Program-made: the position numbers and the translations under genes
Assembly: GCA_964457685.1 (NCBI GenBank)
Contig: CAYWFS010000013.1
Location: 1-41,775, forward strand
DNA from: UMGS1696 sp964457685
GTDB lineage: Bacteria > Bacillota > Clostridia > Oscillospirales > CAG-272
Length of the DNA: 41,775 nt
Direction: 5' to 3'
The notes under the pieces: model-generated
What the model saw: only the letters and a program-made list of their open reading frames with translations
Databases searched by the model: none
Told to the model about the DNA's origin: nothing
Shown here: positions 34,451 to 41,775 of the stretch, in pieces
Position numbering within the stretch: the stretch's first letter is position 1
Layout of the letters: each line of letters opens with the position of its first letter

Positions 34451-34479
34451 ATTTTATCATAAATTCACTCTCTTGTCAA
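34451..34479 (-). promoter_or_regulatory. Sigma-A promoter of pnuC
   Basis: On the minus strand TTGACA (34479-34474), 17 bp, TAAAAT (34456-34451). It places the start near 34444, giving a leader of about 105 nt. Confidence 0.87.
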
Positions 34480-34633
34480 GACGAAAATTGCTTTTCTATG
34501 ACAGACATCCTGCTGTGCGGTATTTTACCTAGCGAAAATTTTATCATTTACATATTTATTTAGCGTAAGATTTGTGGTATAATATCTTATTATACAGTAA
34601 TTATTTAAAAATATCGACCGAAAGGCAGACTAT

Positions 34634-36472
34634 ATGTGCGGTTTTATTGGTTTTACAGGAATAATCGACCGGCGTGAGGATGTTATCCGTCGCATGGCAG
34701 AAAGAATAATCCATAGAGGTCCCGATTCCGGCGGCTTCCACTACAGCGGAGAGAACGAAAACGACAGCGTTACTCTCGGCTTCAGACGACTTTCGATAAT
34801 AGACCTTTCAGACGGCTCACAGCCTATGTACAACGAGGACGGAAGTGTTGTTATCGTGTTCAACGGCGAGATATACAACTTCATGGAGCTTCGTGATGAG
34901 CTTATCGCAAAAGGACACGTTTTCAAAACTCACTGTGACACAGAAGCTATAGTTCACGGCTACGAGGAGTGGGGCGAAAAAATTGCGGAAAAGCTCAGAG
35001 GTATGTTTGCCTTTGTTATATGGGATAAAAAGAAGAACGAGCTTTACGGTGCAAGAGACCCGTTCGGTATCAAGCCGTTCTACTACACCCGTGTAAAGTC
35101 GGGTCTTGTTTTCGGCTCAGAAATAAAGAGCTTTCTTGAACATCCCGATTTCAAGCCCGAGGTTAACGCAAATGCTCTCCGTCCGTATCTGACATTCCAG
35201 TATTCTTCAATGGAGGAGACTTTCTTTAAAGGTGTAAACAAGCTTCTCCCTGCACACTATTTCAAATACAGTTCGGGCAAGCTTGAAATTACAAGATACT
35301 ACGACTTCGATTTTACAAAAAAGGCCTCCCTCTCTTATGACGAATGTGCGGATATGATAGACCGCCGTGTGCATGAATCGGTTCAGTCTCACAGAATCAG
35401 TGACGTAAAGGTAGGCTCTTTCCTTTCGGGCGGAGTTGATTCATCGTATATAACAGCGGTTCTTATGCCTCACGAAACGTTCTCCGTCGGCTTTAATTAC
35501 GAAAAATTCGATGAGACAAGTGAAGCAAAGGAGCTTTCGGAAAGACTCGGTATAACAAACCATCTTCGTCACATCACAGCCGATGAATGCTTTGACGCTT
35601 TCCCGACCATACAGTATCACATGGATGAGCCACAGTCAAATCCTTCGTCCGTTCCGCTTTATTTTCTCTCAAAGCTTGCGTCCGAACACGTTACGGTAGT
35701 TCTTTCGGGTGAAGGTGCGGATGAAATATATGCAGGCTACGAATGGTATGACGAAACTCCCCTTATGCGTAAATACAAAAAGCTCCCGTCTTTCATGAGA
35801 GTAGGTGCGGCAGGACTTGCGAAAAAGATGCCGTATTTCAAGGGTCATGATTTTATAATCAAATCAAGCGGAAGACCCGAGGATTACTTCATCGGTCAGG
35901 CTCTTGTTTTTTCCGAGGATGAAGCATATTCCATACTTCGTGAAAAATACAGAAAAGCCCCCTCCGTGCATGATGTCACAAAGCCCATATACGACAAAGT
36001 AAAGGATCTTTCCGAGCTTGAGAAAAAGCAGTATCTTGACCTTAATCTTTGGCTCCCCGGAGATATTCTTCTCAAGGCCGACAAGATGAGCATGGCACAT
36101 TCCATAGAGCTTAGAGTTCCGTATCTCGACCGTCTTGTTATGCAGGAGGCTCTGACGCTTCCCACCTCATATAAGCTTGACGGCAACAACACAAAAGCGG
36201 TACTCAGATCTGCCGCAAACAAAACACTTCCCGATGAATGGGCAAACAGACCCAAAAAAGGCTTCCCCGTGCCTATTCGCAACTGGCTCAGAGAGGATAA
36301 ATATTATAATATCGTCAAGAAAGAATTCACCTCCGATGTTGCCGCCGAATACTTTGACGCAAACGCTCTCATGAAGCTTCTCGACGACCACAAAAGCGGA
36401 AGTGCAAACAATCAAAGAAAAATCTGGACTGCATATACGTTCCTTACATGGCACGGTCAGTTCATTAAATAA
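34634..36472 (+). CDS. Glutamine-hydrolysing asparagine synthetase (AsnB/AsnH-like)
   Basis: A 612-aa two-domain enzyme. The N-terminal class II glutaminase starts at the catalytic Cys2 (MCGFIGFTG) and has RLSIIDLSDGSQPMYN and NGEIYNF. The C-terminal synthetase domain has the PP-loop FLSGGVDSSYI, LSGEGADEIYAGYEWY and LELRVPYLDR-type sequence (ELRVPYLDRLVMQEAL). Housekeeping AsnB makes L-Asn from L-Asp. The operon context (D-Asp ligase, aspartate racemase, MurE) instead suggests the job of Lactococcus AsnH, which amidates the D-Asp of the peptidoglycan bridge. Sequence alone does not separate the two roles. GAAAGG lies 8 bases before ATG 34634. A TATAAT lies near 34586 with a poor -35. Confidence 0.93.
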   Translation: MCGFIGFTGIIDRREDVIRRMAERIIHRGPDSGGFHYSGENENDSVTLGFRRLSIIDLSDGSQPMYNEDGSVVIVFNGEIYNFMELRDELIAKGHVFKTHCDTEAIVHGYEEWGEKIAEKLRGMFAFVIWDKKKNELYGARDPFGIKPFYYTRVKSGLVFGSEIKSFLEHPDFKPEVNANALRPYLTFQYSSMEETFFKGVNKLLPAHYFKYSSGKLEITRYYDFDFTKKASLSYDECADMIDRRVHESVQSHRISDVKVGSFLSGGVDSSYITAVLMPHETFSVGFNYEKFDETSEAKELSERLGITNHLRHITADECFDAFPTIQYHMDEPQSNPSSVPLYFLSKLASEHVTVVLSGEGADEIYAGYEWYDETPLMRKYKKLPSFMRVGAAGLAKKMPYFKGHDFIIKSSGRPEDYFIGQALVFSEDEAYSILREKYRKAPSVHDVTKPIYDKVKDLSELEKKQYLDLNLWLPGDILLKADKMSMAHSIELRVPYLDRLVMQEALTLPTSYKLDGNNTKAVLRSAANKTLPDEWANRPKKGFPVPIRNWLREDKYYNIVKKEFTSDVAAEYFDANALMKLLDDHKSGSANNQRKIWTAYTFLTWHGQFIK

Positions 36473-36487
36473 ATCGAGGATTTAAAA

Positions 36488-37729
36488 ATGTCTCAGACAA
36501 TAGTACCCGTTCTTCTCGGAGCAGACCTCAACTGCTACAATGTTGCCCGTGCGTTTCATATGCAGTACGGGGTTAAATCTTATGCTTTCGGAAGATACGC
36601 AATTTCAGCTACAAAATATTCAAGAATAATAAATTTCACCTGCGTTCCGAAAATCGACGACGACTCCGTAATGCTCGACACTCTCCACCGTTTTGCAGAC
36701 GCTCACATCGGTGACAGAATGGTTCTTTTCGGTTGCACAGACGACTATGTTGCAATGATAATACGCAACCGTGAAGCTCTTTCCGACTTTGTTATCCCAT
36801 ATCCTCCGGCGGAAATGCTTACCACGGTGTCGAAAAAAGCCGAATTCTACGAAATGTGCGAAAAGTTCGGTATACCTTATCCCGACACGGTAGTTCTTAC
36901 GGGAAAGACCTCGGCAGACTCGCTCACCCCCGAAAAACTCGGATTTAAATATCCGATAATCGTGAAGCCCTCGTCAAGCGTTGACTACTGGAAGCATTCA
37001 TTTGACGGAATGAAAAAGGTATATACAGCAGATTCTCCCGAAAGAGCGGCGGAAATAGTAAACGAAATATACTCCGCAGGCTATCCAGAAAAGATGATTC
37101 TCCAGGAAATGATAGACGGCGGCGACTCACAAATGAGAGTGTTCACCTGCTTCTCCGACAAAAACGGAAAGGTTCGTGCTATGTGTCTCGGTCACACCAT
37201 GCTTGAGGAACATACTCCCAAGGGTCTCGGAAACCATGCGGCAATAGTTACGGAGCCTGTATCCTCCCTTACAATTGCCGACAAGATAAAGGATATGCTT
37301 GAAGCTCTCGGATATACGGGATACGCAAACTTTGACATCAAGCTTCGTGAGGGTACGGACAACGACTTCCGTGTATTTGAGATAAATCTCAGACAGGGCA
37401 GAAGTAACTTCTATCTGACGGCGGCAGGACTCAACGTCGCATATCTTGCAAACGAAGTATTCGAATCGGACGGAAATGACTGCAACAGAGTGGAAAACTC
37501 CGTATTTTGGCACCACATTCCGAAAAGCACCGCATACAAATACACCGAGGACAAGGCTCTTGTCGCAAAGGCAAAGGAACTTGCCCGCAGTGGTCGTGAA
37601 TCATCGTCCATATGGTATGCACCCGATATGAGATTCAATCCTCTCCGCATTGTTTGTGTGCTTGAACAGCTCAGACGACAGAAAGGCAAGTTCAAAAAAT
37701 ACTATCCGGTGAAGAACAATGAAAAATAA
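36488..37729 (+). CDS. ATP-grasp ligase, probable D-aspartate ligase (Asl-like)
   Basis: A 413-aa ATP-grasp carboxylate-amine ligase. It starts with a Rossmann-like VPVLLGADLNCYNVARAFH; the ATP-grasp core reads KYPIIVKPSSSVDYW, MILQEMIDGGDSQMRVF and FRVFEINLRQGRSNFYLTAAG. This is the arrangement of the Enterococcus faecium D-aspartate ligase, which adds D-Asp by its beta-carboxyl to the side-chain amine of L-Lys in the peptidoglycan precursor. The aspartate racemase gene overlaps its 3' end by 11 bp, and the amidotransferase gene is 15 bp upstream, strongly supporting this role. Other ATP-grasp ligases share the fold, so the amino acid used is inferred from context. Confidence 0.8.
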   Translation: MSQTIVPVLLGADLNCYNVARAFHMQYGVKSYAFGRYAISATKYSRIINFTCVPKIDDDSVMLDTLHRFADAHIGDRMVLFGCTDDYVAMIIRNREALSDFVIPYPPAEMLTTVSKKAEFYEMCEKFGIPYPDTVVLTGKTSADSLTPEKLGFKYPIIVKPSSSVDYWKHSFDGMKKVYTADSPERAAEIVNEIYSAGYPEKMILQEMIDGGDSQMRVFTCFSDKNGKVRAMCLGHTMLEEHTPKGLGNHAAIVTEPVSSLTIADKIKDMLEALGYTGYANFDIKLREGTDNDFRVFEINLRQGRSNFYLTAAGLNVAYLANEVFESDGNDCNRVENSVFWHHIPKSTAYKYTEDKALVAKAKELARSGRESSSIWYAPDMRFNPLRIVCVLEQLRRQKGKFKKYYPVKNNEK

Positions 37730-38423
37730 AGACAGAAAGCTTCTCGGGGTTATAGGCGGCCTCGGTCCTGCTTCAAGTGCGTATTTTTACGAGCTTATTA
37801 CCGAGCATACAAAGGCGGAGCGTGACCAGGATCACATAGACATGATACTATCCAGCCGCTCCACTACCCCCGACAGAACGGACTATATTCTCGGCAGAAG
37901 TGATGTAAGTCCGCTTCCCGCAATGATAGAGGATGCGGTATCTCTCGAAGAATACGGTGCAACCGCTATCGTTATACCATGCAACACGGCACATTTTTTC
38001 ATTGATGAAGTAAGAAAAGCGGTTCATGTTCCCATGCCGAGTATTATCGAAGAAACCGTCAGCCACATAAAGGCTCAAGGCTTCAAAAAGGCCGCCATTC
38101 TCGCAACGGAGGGTACAATACACGCAGGGGCATATCAGCACGAATTTTTAAAGCAGGGTCTCGGATGTATGGTTCCGGATGACAACGGAAAAGCCAAGCT
38201 GATGGAGCTTATATACGGCAAGGTAAAAAAAGGAATCATTCCCTCTCCCGATGAGCTTTACGAGGTTACAAATCCCATGTTTGAGTCAGGCTGTGACTGT
38301 GCGATACTCGGCTGTACGGAGCTTTCCCTTATCGGCAAGAACATATCCGACAAGAGATTTGTTGACTCACTGACCGTGCTTGCATACTGCTCTATACGAC
38401 TTATGGGTCACGAGGTAATATAA
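37719..38423 (+). CDS. Aspartate/glutamate racemase family protein
   Basis: A 234-aa PLP-independent two-cysteine racemase. The start KLLGVIGGLGPASSAYFYELI is typical of aspartate racemases. The catalytic cysteines are C88 (VIPCNTAHFF) and C199 (ILGCTELSLIG). Making D-Asp from L-Asp would supply the upstream D-aspartate ligase; D-Glu for MurD is less likely, because MurI has different flanks. It overlaps the ligase gene by 11 bp and ends one base before the MurE-type gene. Confidence 0.9.
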   Translation: MKNKDRKLLGVIGGLGPASSAYFYELITEHTKAERDQDHIDMILSSRSTTPDRTDYILGRSDVSPLPAMIEDAVSLEEYGATAIVIPCNTAHFFIDEVRKAVHVPMPSIIEETVSHIKAQGFKKAAILATEGTIHAGAYQHEFLKQGLGCMVPDDNGKAKLMELIYGKVKKGIIPSPDELYEVTNPMFESGCDCAILGCTELSLIGKNISDKRFVDSLTVLAYCSIRLMGHEVI

Positions 38424-38424
38424 C

Positions 38425-39915
38425 ATGAGTAAATTACTTTATGAGCTTGTTTGTAATACGGAATGCGAAATAATCGGAGAAAAGAACAAGACTATCGGAA
38501 ACATTGAATACGACTCGAGAAAGGTTACACCCTCTTCCCTGTTCTTTTGTCTGAGCGGTGCTAAGGTCGATGGACACGATTTCGCAGAAAAGGCTTACGA
38601 CATGGGTTGCCGTGCATTTGTGGTCGAGAGAGAATTACCGCTTCCGACAGATGCTACCCAAGTAAAGGTTGACTCTGCAAGACAGACTCTTGCTAAGGTT
38701 TCCGCCGCATTTTACGACCATCCTGCCGACACACTTACCGTAATCGGTATCACGGGAACAAAGGGAAAGACAACAACCTCTTTGCTTATCGAAGGGATTA
38801 TGCTTCATTCCGGTATCAAGTGTGCTTACATAGGCTCTAACGGAATAAACATAGGGGACAAGCATTATGACACGGTAAACACGACCCCCGAAAGCCGTGA
38901 GCTTCACAAATATTTCCGCTTAATGCTTGACAAAGGCTTCACTCACGTTGTTATGGAGGTATCGTCTCAGGCTCTCGACAGGTTCAGAGTTGAAGGTATT
39001 GTATTCGATACTGTCATTTACACAAATCTGTCTCCCGACCACATAAGTCCCGTTGAACACGCAACATTCGAGGATTATCGTGAAGCAAAGCACAAGCTGT
39101 TTACAAAATACGGTGCAAAGCATATGATTTATAACTCCGATGACGCAAACTCGGCTTATATGTGCGACGGAGTATCGGATGACGTTGAAATGATAAGCTT
39201 TTCTCTTGACAAAGGCTCAGATTTCAGTGCGGAAAATATACGTCCCTATCGTGATAAAACCTCTCTCGGAATTGATTTCGATGTACTACACAACGGAATC
39301 AAGACAGGTATAAGGCTAAGGACACCGGGACTGTTCAGCGTTTATAATGCTCTTGCGGCAATTGCTGTATGCTCTGTCTACGGAGTATCGGCACGAACTT
39401 CCTCGGAAGCCTTGAGAACTGTTTCATTGCGTGGTCGCAGTGAGATAGTAGATGCGATAGACGGAATTACGTTTATAATAGACTACGCACACAATGAGCT
39501 TAGTCTCACTGATGAGCTTACCGTCCTCAGAAGCTACTCTCCGAACAATCTTATATGCGTATTCGGAAGTGTCGGCGGAAGAACCTTCGGAAGACGGCGT
39601 GAGCTTGCGGAAGTTGCGTCACGTCTTGCGGATTTTTCGATAATCACCTCGGACAACCCCGACAACGAGGATCCGAACAATATTATCGAAGAAATTCTTT
39701 CCCATTTCGATAAAACAAAACCGTATGTCGCCATCGCAGACCGTGAAGCGGCAGTAAGATTTGCGGTAAACATGGCAAAGGACGGAGACATAGTTCTTTT
39801 CGCAGGAAAAGGTCACGAGGATTATCAGCTTATAAACGGTATCAAGGTTCCGTTCTCTGAAAGAGATATAATTCTCGATGAAGCGAAAAAACAACGTACC
39901 GAAGTAAAGATTTAA
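38425..39915 (+). CDS. murE: MurE-type UDP-MurNAc-tripeptide ligase with DNPD motif
   Basis: A 496-aa Mur ligase that adds the third amino acid to UDP-MurNAc-L-Ala-D-Glu. The N-terminal uridine-binding part has YDSRKVTPSSLFFCLSG; the P-loop is GITGTKGKTTTSLL (GTKGKTT at 111-117); further motifs are TTPESRELHKYF, EVSSQALDRFRV and YTNLSPDHI. The specificity motif is SDNPDNEDP with Asp413 where diaminopimelate enzymes have Arg (DNPR); Lys-type enzymes such as that of Staphylococcus have DNPA. That fits L-Lys or L-Orn. The GGRTFGRRRELAEVA segment is unlike standard MurE, so a paralogue is possible. GAGGT precedes ATG 38425. It is fourth in the D-Asx operon. Confidence 0.88.
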   Translation: MSKLLYELVCNTECEIIGEKNKTIGNIEYDSRKVTPSSLFFCLSGAKVDGHDFAEKAYDMGCRAFVVERELPLPTDATQVKVDSARQTLAKVSAAFYDHPADTLTVIGITGTKGKTTTSLLIEGIMLHSGIKCAYIGSNGINIGDKHYDTVNTTPESRELHKYFRLMLDKGFTHVVMEVSSQALDRFRVEGIVFDTVIYTNLSPDHISPVEHATFEDYREAKHKLFTKYGAKHMIYNSDDANSAYMCDGVSDDVEMISFSLDKGSDFSAENIRPYRDKTSLGIDFDVLHNGIKTGIRLRTPGLFSVYNALAAIAVCSVYGVSARTSSEALRTVSLRGRSEIVDAIDGITFIIDYAHNELSLTDELTVLRSYSPNNLICVFGSVGGRTFGRRRELAEVASRLADFSIITSDNPDNEDPNNIIEEILSHFDKTKPYVAIADREAAVRFAVNMAKDGDIVLFAGKGHEDYQLINGIKVPFSERDIILDEAKKQRTEVKI

Positions 39916-39949
39916 CAAAATCCATTCACATAAAGAGGGAGAAACGAAT

Positions 39950-40579
39950 ATGATTAAGATAGAAAACCACTCTGTCATGAATTTTGAAAATGCCATCAGA
40001 GGTATGAGAAACCCGCTGAATTCATGGAGCAGAATTGACAGCGGATATGATGAAAACGGAAACTACATAATCGGCGAAAACGATATGAAGCTCATGAAAA
40101 CTCTGTGCAGAGCCGGAAGTGACGACAGAAAATTCATGAGAATGATACTTGTATGCGTAGATGTTACCGCACCTCTCTATTGGTGGAAAGAATACGACAC
40201 CTACAAGGTAGGAACGGTTGCAAACTCAACAAGCACAATGCACAAGATACATTCCAAGGAATTCACTCTCGATGATTTCAGCCATGACAGAATGTCGGAT
40301 GTAGCTCTTGCGTCTCTTGAGTCTACCATAAAGGTTCTTGAGGAAAGCCGTCAGAAATATCTTGAAACAAAGGACACGGCATACTGGAATGATATGATAC
40401 AGCTTCTGCCGTCTTCATATAATCAGATGAGAACCTGCACACTCAACTACGAAAACCTTGTAAACATCTACTACGCACGCAGAAATCACAAGCTCATGGA
40501 GTGGAGAGAATACTGTGCATGGATCGAACAGCTTCCGTATGCTTGCGACCTTATAACAACAATAAAGCAGGATAAATAG
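39950..40579 (+). CDS. Conserved protein of unknown function, possibly ThyX-like
   Basis: A 209-aa soluble protein. The most striking stretch is VDVTAPLYWWKEYDTYKVGT followed by NSTSTMHKIHS, preceded by an AIRGMRNPLNSW segment. The arrangement of a charged, aromatic motif followed by an S/T-rich stretch recalls the folate/flavin site of ThyX flavin-dependent thymidylate synthases, but the RHRxxSxNExSxRY signature is absent. If it is a ThyX-fold protein it has a different chemistry. GGGAG lies about 8 bases before ATG 39950. It is 34 bp after the MurE-type gene and 10 bp before the CDF gene, so it is probably in the same transcript. I have not recognised a named family with certainty. Confidence 0.6.
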   Translation: MIKIENHSVMNFENAIRGMRNPLNSWSRIDSGYDENGNYIIGENDMKLMKTLCRAGSDDRKFMRMILVCVDVTAPLYWWKEYDTYKVGTVANSTSTMHKIHSKEFTLDDFSHDRMSDVALASLESTIKVLEESRQKYLETKDTAYWNDMIQLLPSSYNQMRTCTLNYENLVNIYYARRNHKLMEWREYCAWIEQLPYACDLITTIKQDK

Positions 40580-40589
40580 GAGAATGCTT

Positions 40590-41756
40590 ATGAACGATAA
40601 TTTCAGTTCCGAGATGAATGCGGAAATCAGAGCAAAAATCGGCAGAAACGCAGGAATCGTCGGTGTTGGGGTTAATATACTTTTGTTCATTATGAAGCTC
40701 AGTGCGGGAATACTTTCGGGAAGCGTCTCAATAATTGCCGATGCGATAAACAACCTTACCGATGCAGGCTCATCAATACTTGTTATGCTCGGATATATCA
40801 TTTCAGCAAAGCCTGCCGACCATGAGCATCCTTACGGTCACGCAAGAATGGAGTATATTTGCGGATTATTTATATCAGTTATCGTTACCGTACTCGGTAT
40901 AGAGCTTCTTCGTTCCTCATTTGAATCCATTTTCGGAGAGGGTGCGACTTATTCCGCTTTTTCCGTAATAATAATGATCTGCTCCGTTGTGGCGAAAACC
41001 TGTCTTGCACTGTTTTACAAAAAGACGGCAAATAAGATAAATTCCGACACCTTAAAGGCTTCTGCCGCCGACAGTATCGGAGATATTTGTGCGACTTCGG
41101 CTGTAATACTCGGAATCTTCCTCTCCCCTTACCTCGGTAACGCAACAGACGGAATATTCGGTACTGCCGTTGCCATATACATTCTTATAATGGGCATTAA
41201 GCTTATAAAGGAAGCTTCTGACACACTTCTCGGAAAAGCACCCGATATAGCTCTTATAAAAGGCATTGTAAGCAAGCTTAACAGCTATGACGGTGTTGTC
41301 GGAATACATGACCTCGTTATACACAGCTACGGCGTTGACAAATACTATGCGACAGTCCATGTTGAGGTAGATGCGGAACGTGACGTTATGGAAAGCCATG
41401 ATCTCATCGACAACATCGAGGTTGAATTTAAAGAGCAAATGGGTATTCAGCTTGTCATACACCTTGACCCCGTGTCTCTGCATGACGAAAGAATAAACGC
41501 ACTTCATTTGCAGCTTTACGAAACCGTCAACAGAATCTCGGCTGAATATGCCTCTCCCATCTCGCTCCACGATTTCAGAGCGGTATTCGGTCAGACGCAC
41601 ACCAATCTGATATTCGATATAGCGGTAAGCAACGAGTTTCCTCTGAAAAACGATGAAATAGTGAACACTATTCGTGAAGATATAGAGAAAAAGCTCGGAA
41701 AAGAATATATTCCCGTTATAACGATAGACCGTGATTATGTAGCTACAAGATATTGA
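40590..41756 (+). CDS. Cation diffusion facilitator (CDF) metal exporter
   Basis: A 388-aa CDF-family antiporter that exports divalent metal (Zn, Fe, Mn or Co) against protons. Six membrane segments are visible. The metal site motifs are ADAINNLTDAGSS (TM2) and DHEHPYGHARMEY, with the second-half DxxxD in TM5 as SAADSIGDICATSA. The cytoplasmic ferredoxin-like domain follows (HDLVIHSYGVDKYYATVHVEVD), and an extra C-terminal ~90 residues duplicate that fold. DxxxD in both helices is the arrangement of manganese- or iron-type members; metal choice is uncertain. ATG 40590 is preferred because GGAGA is 6 bases upstream; the ATG at 40584 would sit directly on it. Confidence 0.9.
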   Translation: MNDNFSSEMNAEIRAKIGRNAGIVGVGVNILLFIMKLSAGILSGSVSIIADAINNLTDAGSSILVMLGYIISAKPADHEHPYGHARMEYICGLFISVIVTVLGIELLRSSFESIFGEGATYSAFSVIIMICSVVAKTCLALFYKKTANKINSDTLKASAADSIGDICATSAVILGIFLSPYLGNATDGIFGTAVAIYILIMGIKLIKEASDTLLGKAPDIALIKGIVSKLNSYDGVVGIHDLVIHSYGVDKYYATVHVEVDAERDVMESHDLIDNIEVEFKEQMGIQLVIHLDPVSLHDERINALHLQLYETVNRISAEYASPISLHDFRAVFGQTHTNLIFDIAVSNEFPLKNDEIVNTIREDIEKKLGKEYIPVITIDRDYVATRY

Positions 41757-41775
41757 TTTCAAAATATCATAAAAT

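Noticed and set aside
3422..39915. A lasso-peptide cluster made of PqqD-like, HprK-like and asparagine-synthetase genes
   Set aside because: The synthetase is 30 kb away, has an intact glutaminase domain, and sits in a cell-wall operon; no B2-type protease is present.
41052..41762. 236-aa minus-strand ORF opposite the CDF gene
   Set aside because: It is the reverse-strand shadow of a conserved transporter and has no SD or recognisable domain.
1..41775. CRISPR arrays, tRNA or rRNA genes, insertion sequences
   Set aside because: No regularly spaced direct repeats, cloverleaf-like segments, rRNA-like stretches or transposase frames were seen on either strand.

Overview
The window looks like a scaffold from a spore-forming, low-to-mid GC member of the class Clostridia, probably an uncultured gut Oscillospirales/Ruminococcaceae-type bacterium. 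The signs are SpoVG and a CotJC remnant, a short type-3 prolyl-tRNA synthetase, SLH, BspA-LRR and InlB-B-repeat surface proteins, a MecA-like adaptor, glycan-directed enzymes (GH38 and a sialidase-like protein), and near-perfect sigma-A promoters with 17-bp spacers. A run of exactly 100 N (26970-27069) shows that this is a scaffolded draft assembly. The taxonomic call is inference, because no rRNA gene is present.

Layout. 1-3411: CotJC C-terminal fragment; a GtrA protein with an eroded glycosyltransferase-2 domain; spoVG (-); murC (+). 3422-8984 (-): a four-gene operon encoding a 1396-aa secreted MucBP/InlB-B repeat protein, a 62-aa protein, an HprK-like P-loop protein and a PqqD-like protein. 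9162-10704 (+): an SLH/Ig-like secreted protein and a small Asn/Lys/Glu-rich protein. 10812-13433 (+): GH38 alpha-mannosidase. 13441-13558 (-): a candidate orphan small RNA. 13629-15821 (-): a zinc-ribbon/BspA-LRR membrane protein and a MecA-like adaptor. 16040-16918 (+): an orphan BtuF/FecB-like lipoprotein. 16998-22146 (-): operon pcrA-proS-rodA/ftsW. 22220-29822 (-): a mixed cassette of two CUT1 sugar-type permeases, an HlyD-like adaptor, a MacB-core-like protein and a propeller/solute-binding fusion, with no ATPase. 29918-32541: ttcA-like (-), cell-wall amidase (+), rimM-trmD (-). 32546-34479 (-): sialidase-like protein and PnuC transporter, the latter behind a structured leader RNA. 34634-41756 (+): asparagine synthetase (AsnH-like context), D-aspartate-ligase-like ATP-grasp enzyme, aspartate racemase, a MurE-type ligase, a conserved protein of unknown function, and a CDF cation exporter.

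How the genes work together. Peptidoglycan is a recurring theme: MurC, a SEDS polymerase, an amidase, and above all the 34.6-39.9 kb operon. Its gene content (racemase, D-Asp ligase, amidotransferase, MurE) matches the known route to a D-Asp/D-Asn cross-bridge on the third residue of the stem peptide. The MurE-type ligase lacks the Arg of the DNPR motif, which argues for a non-diaminopimelate third residue. The most system-like unexplained clusters are the repeat protein/62-aa/HprK-like/PqqD-like operon and the permease/HlyD/MacB-core/propeller-SBP cassette. Two non-coding elements, the pnuC leader and the 13.5-kb orphan transcript, also deserve attention. All family assignments come from reading motifs; no database search was run.
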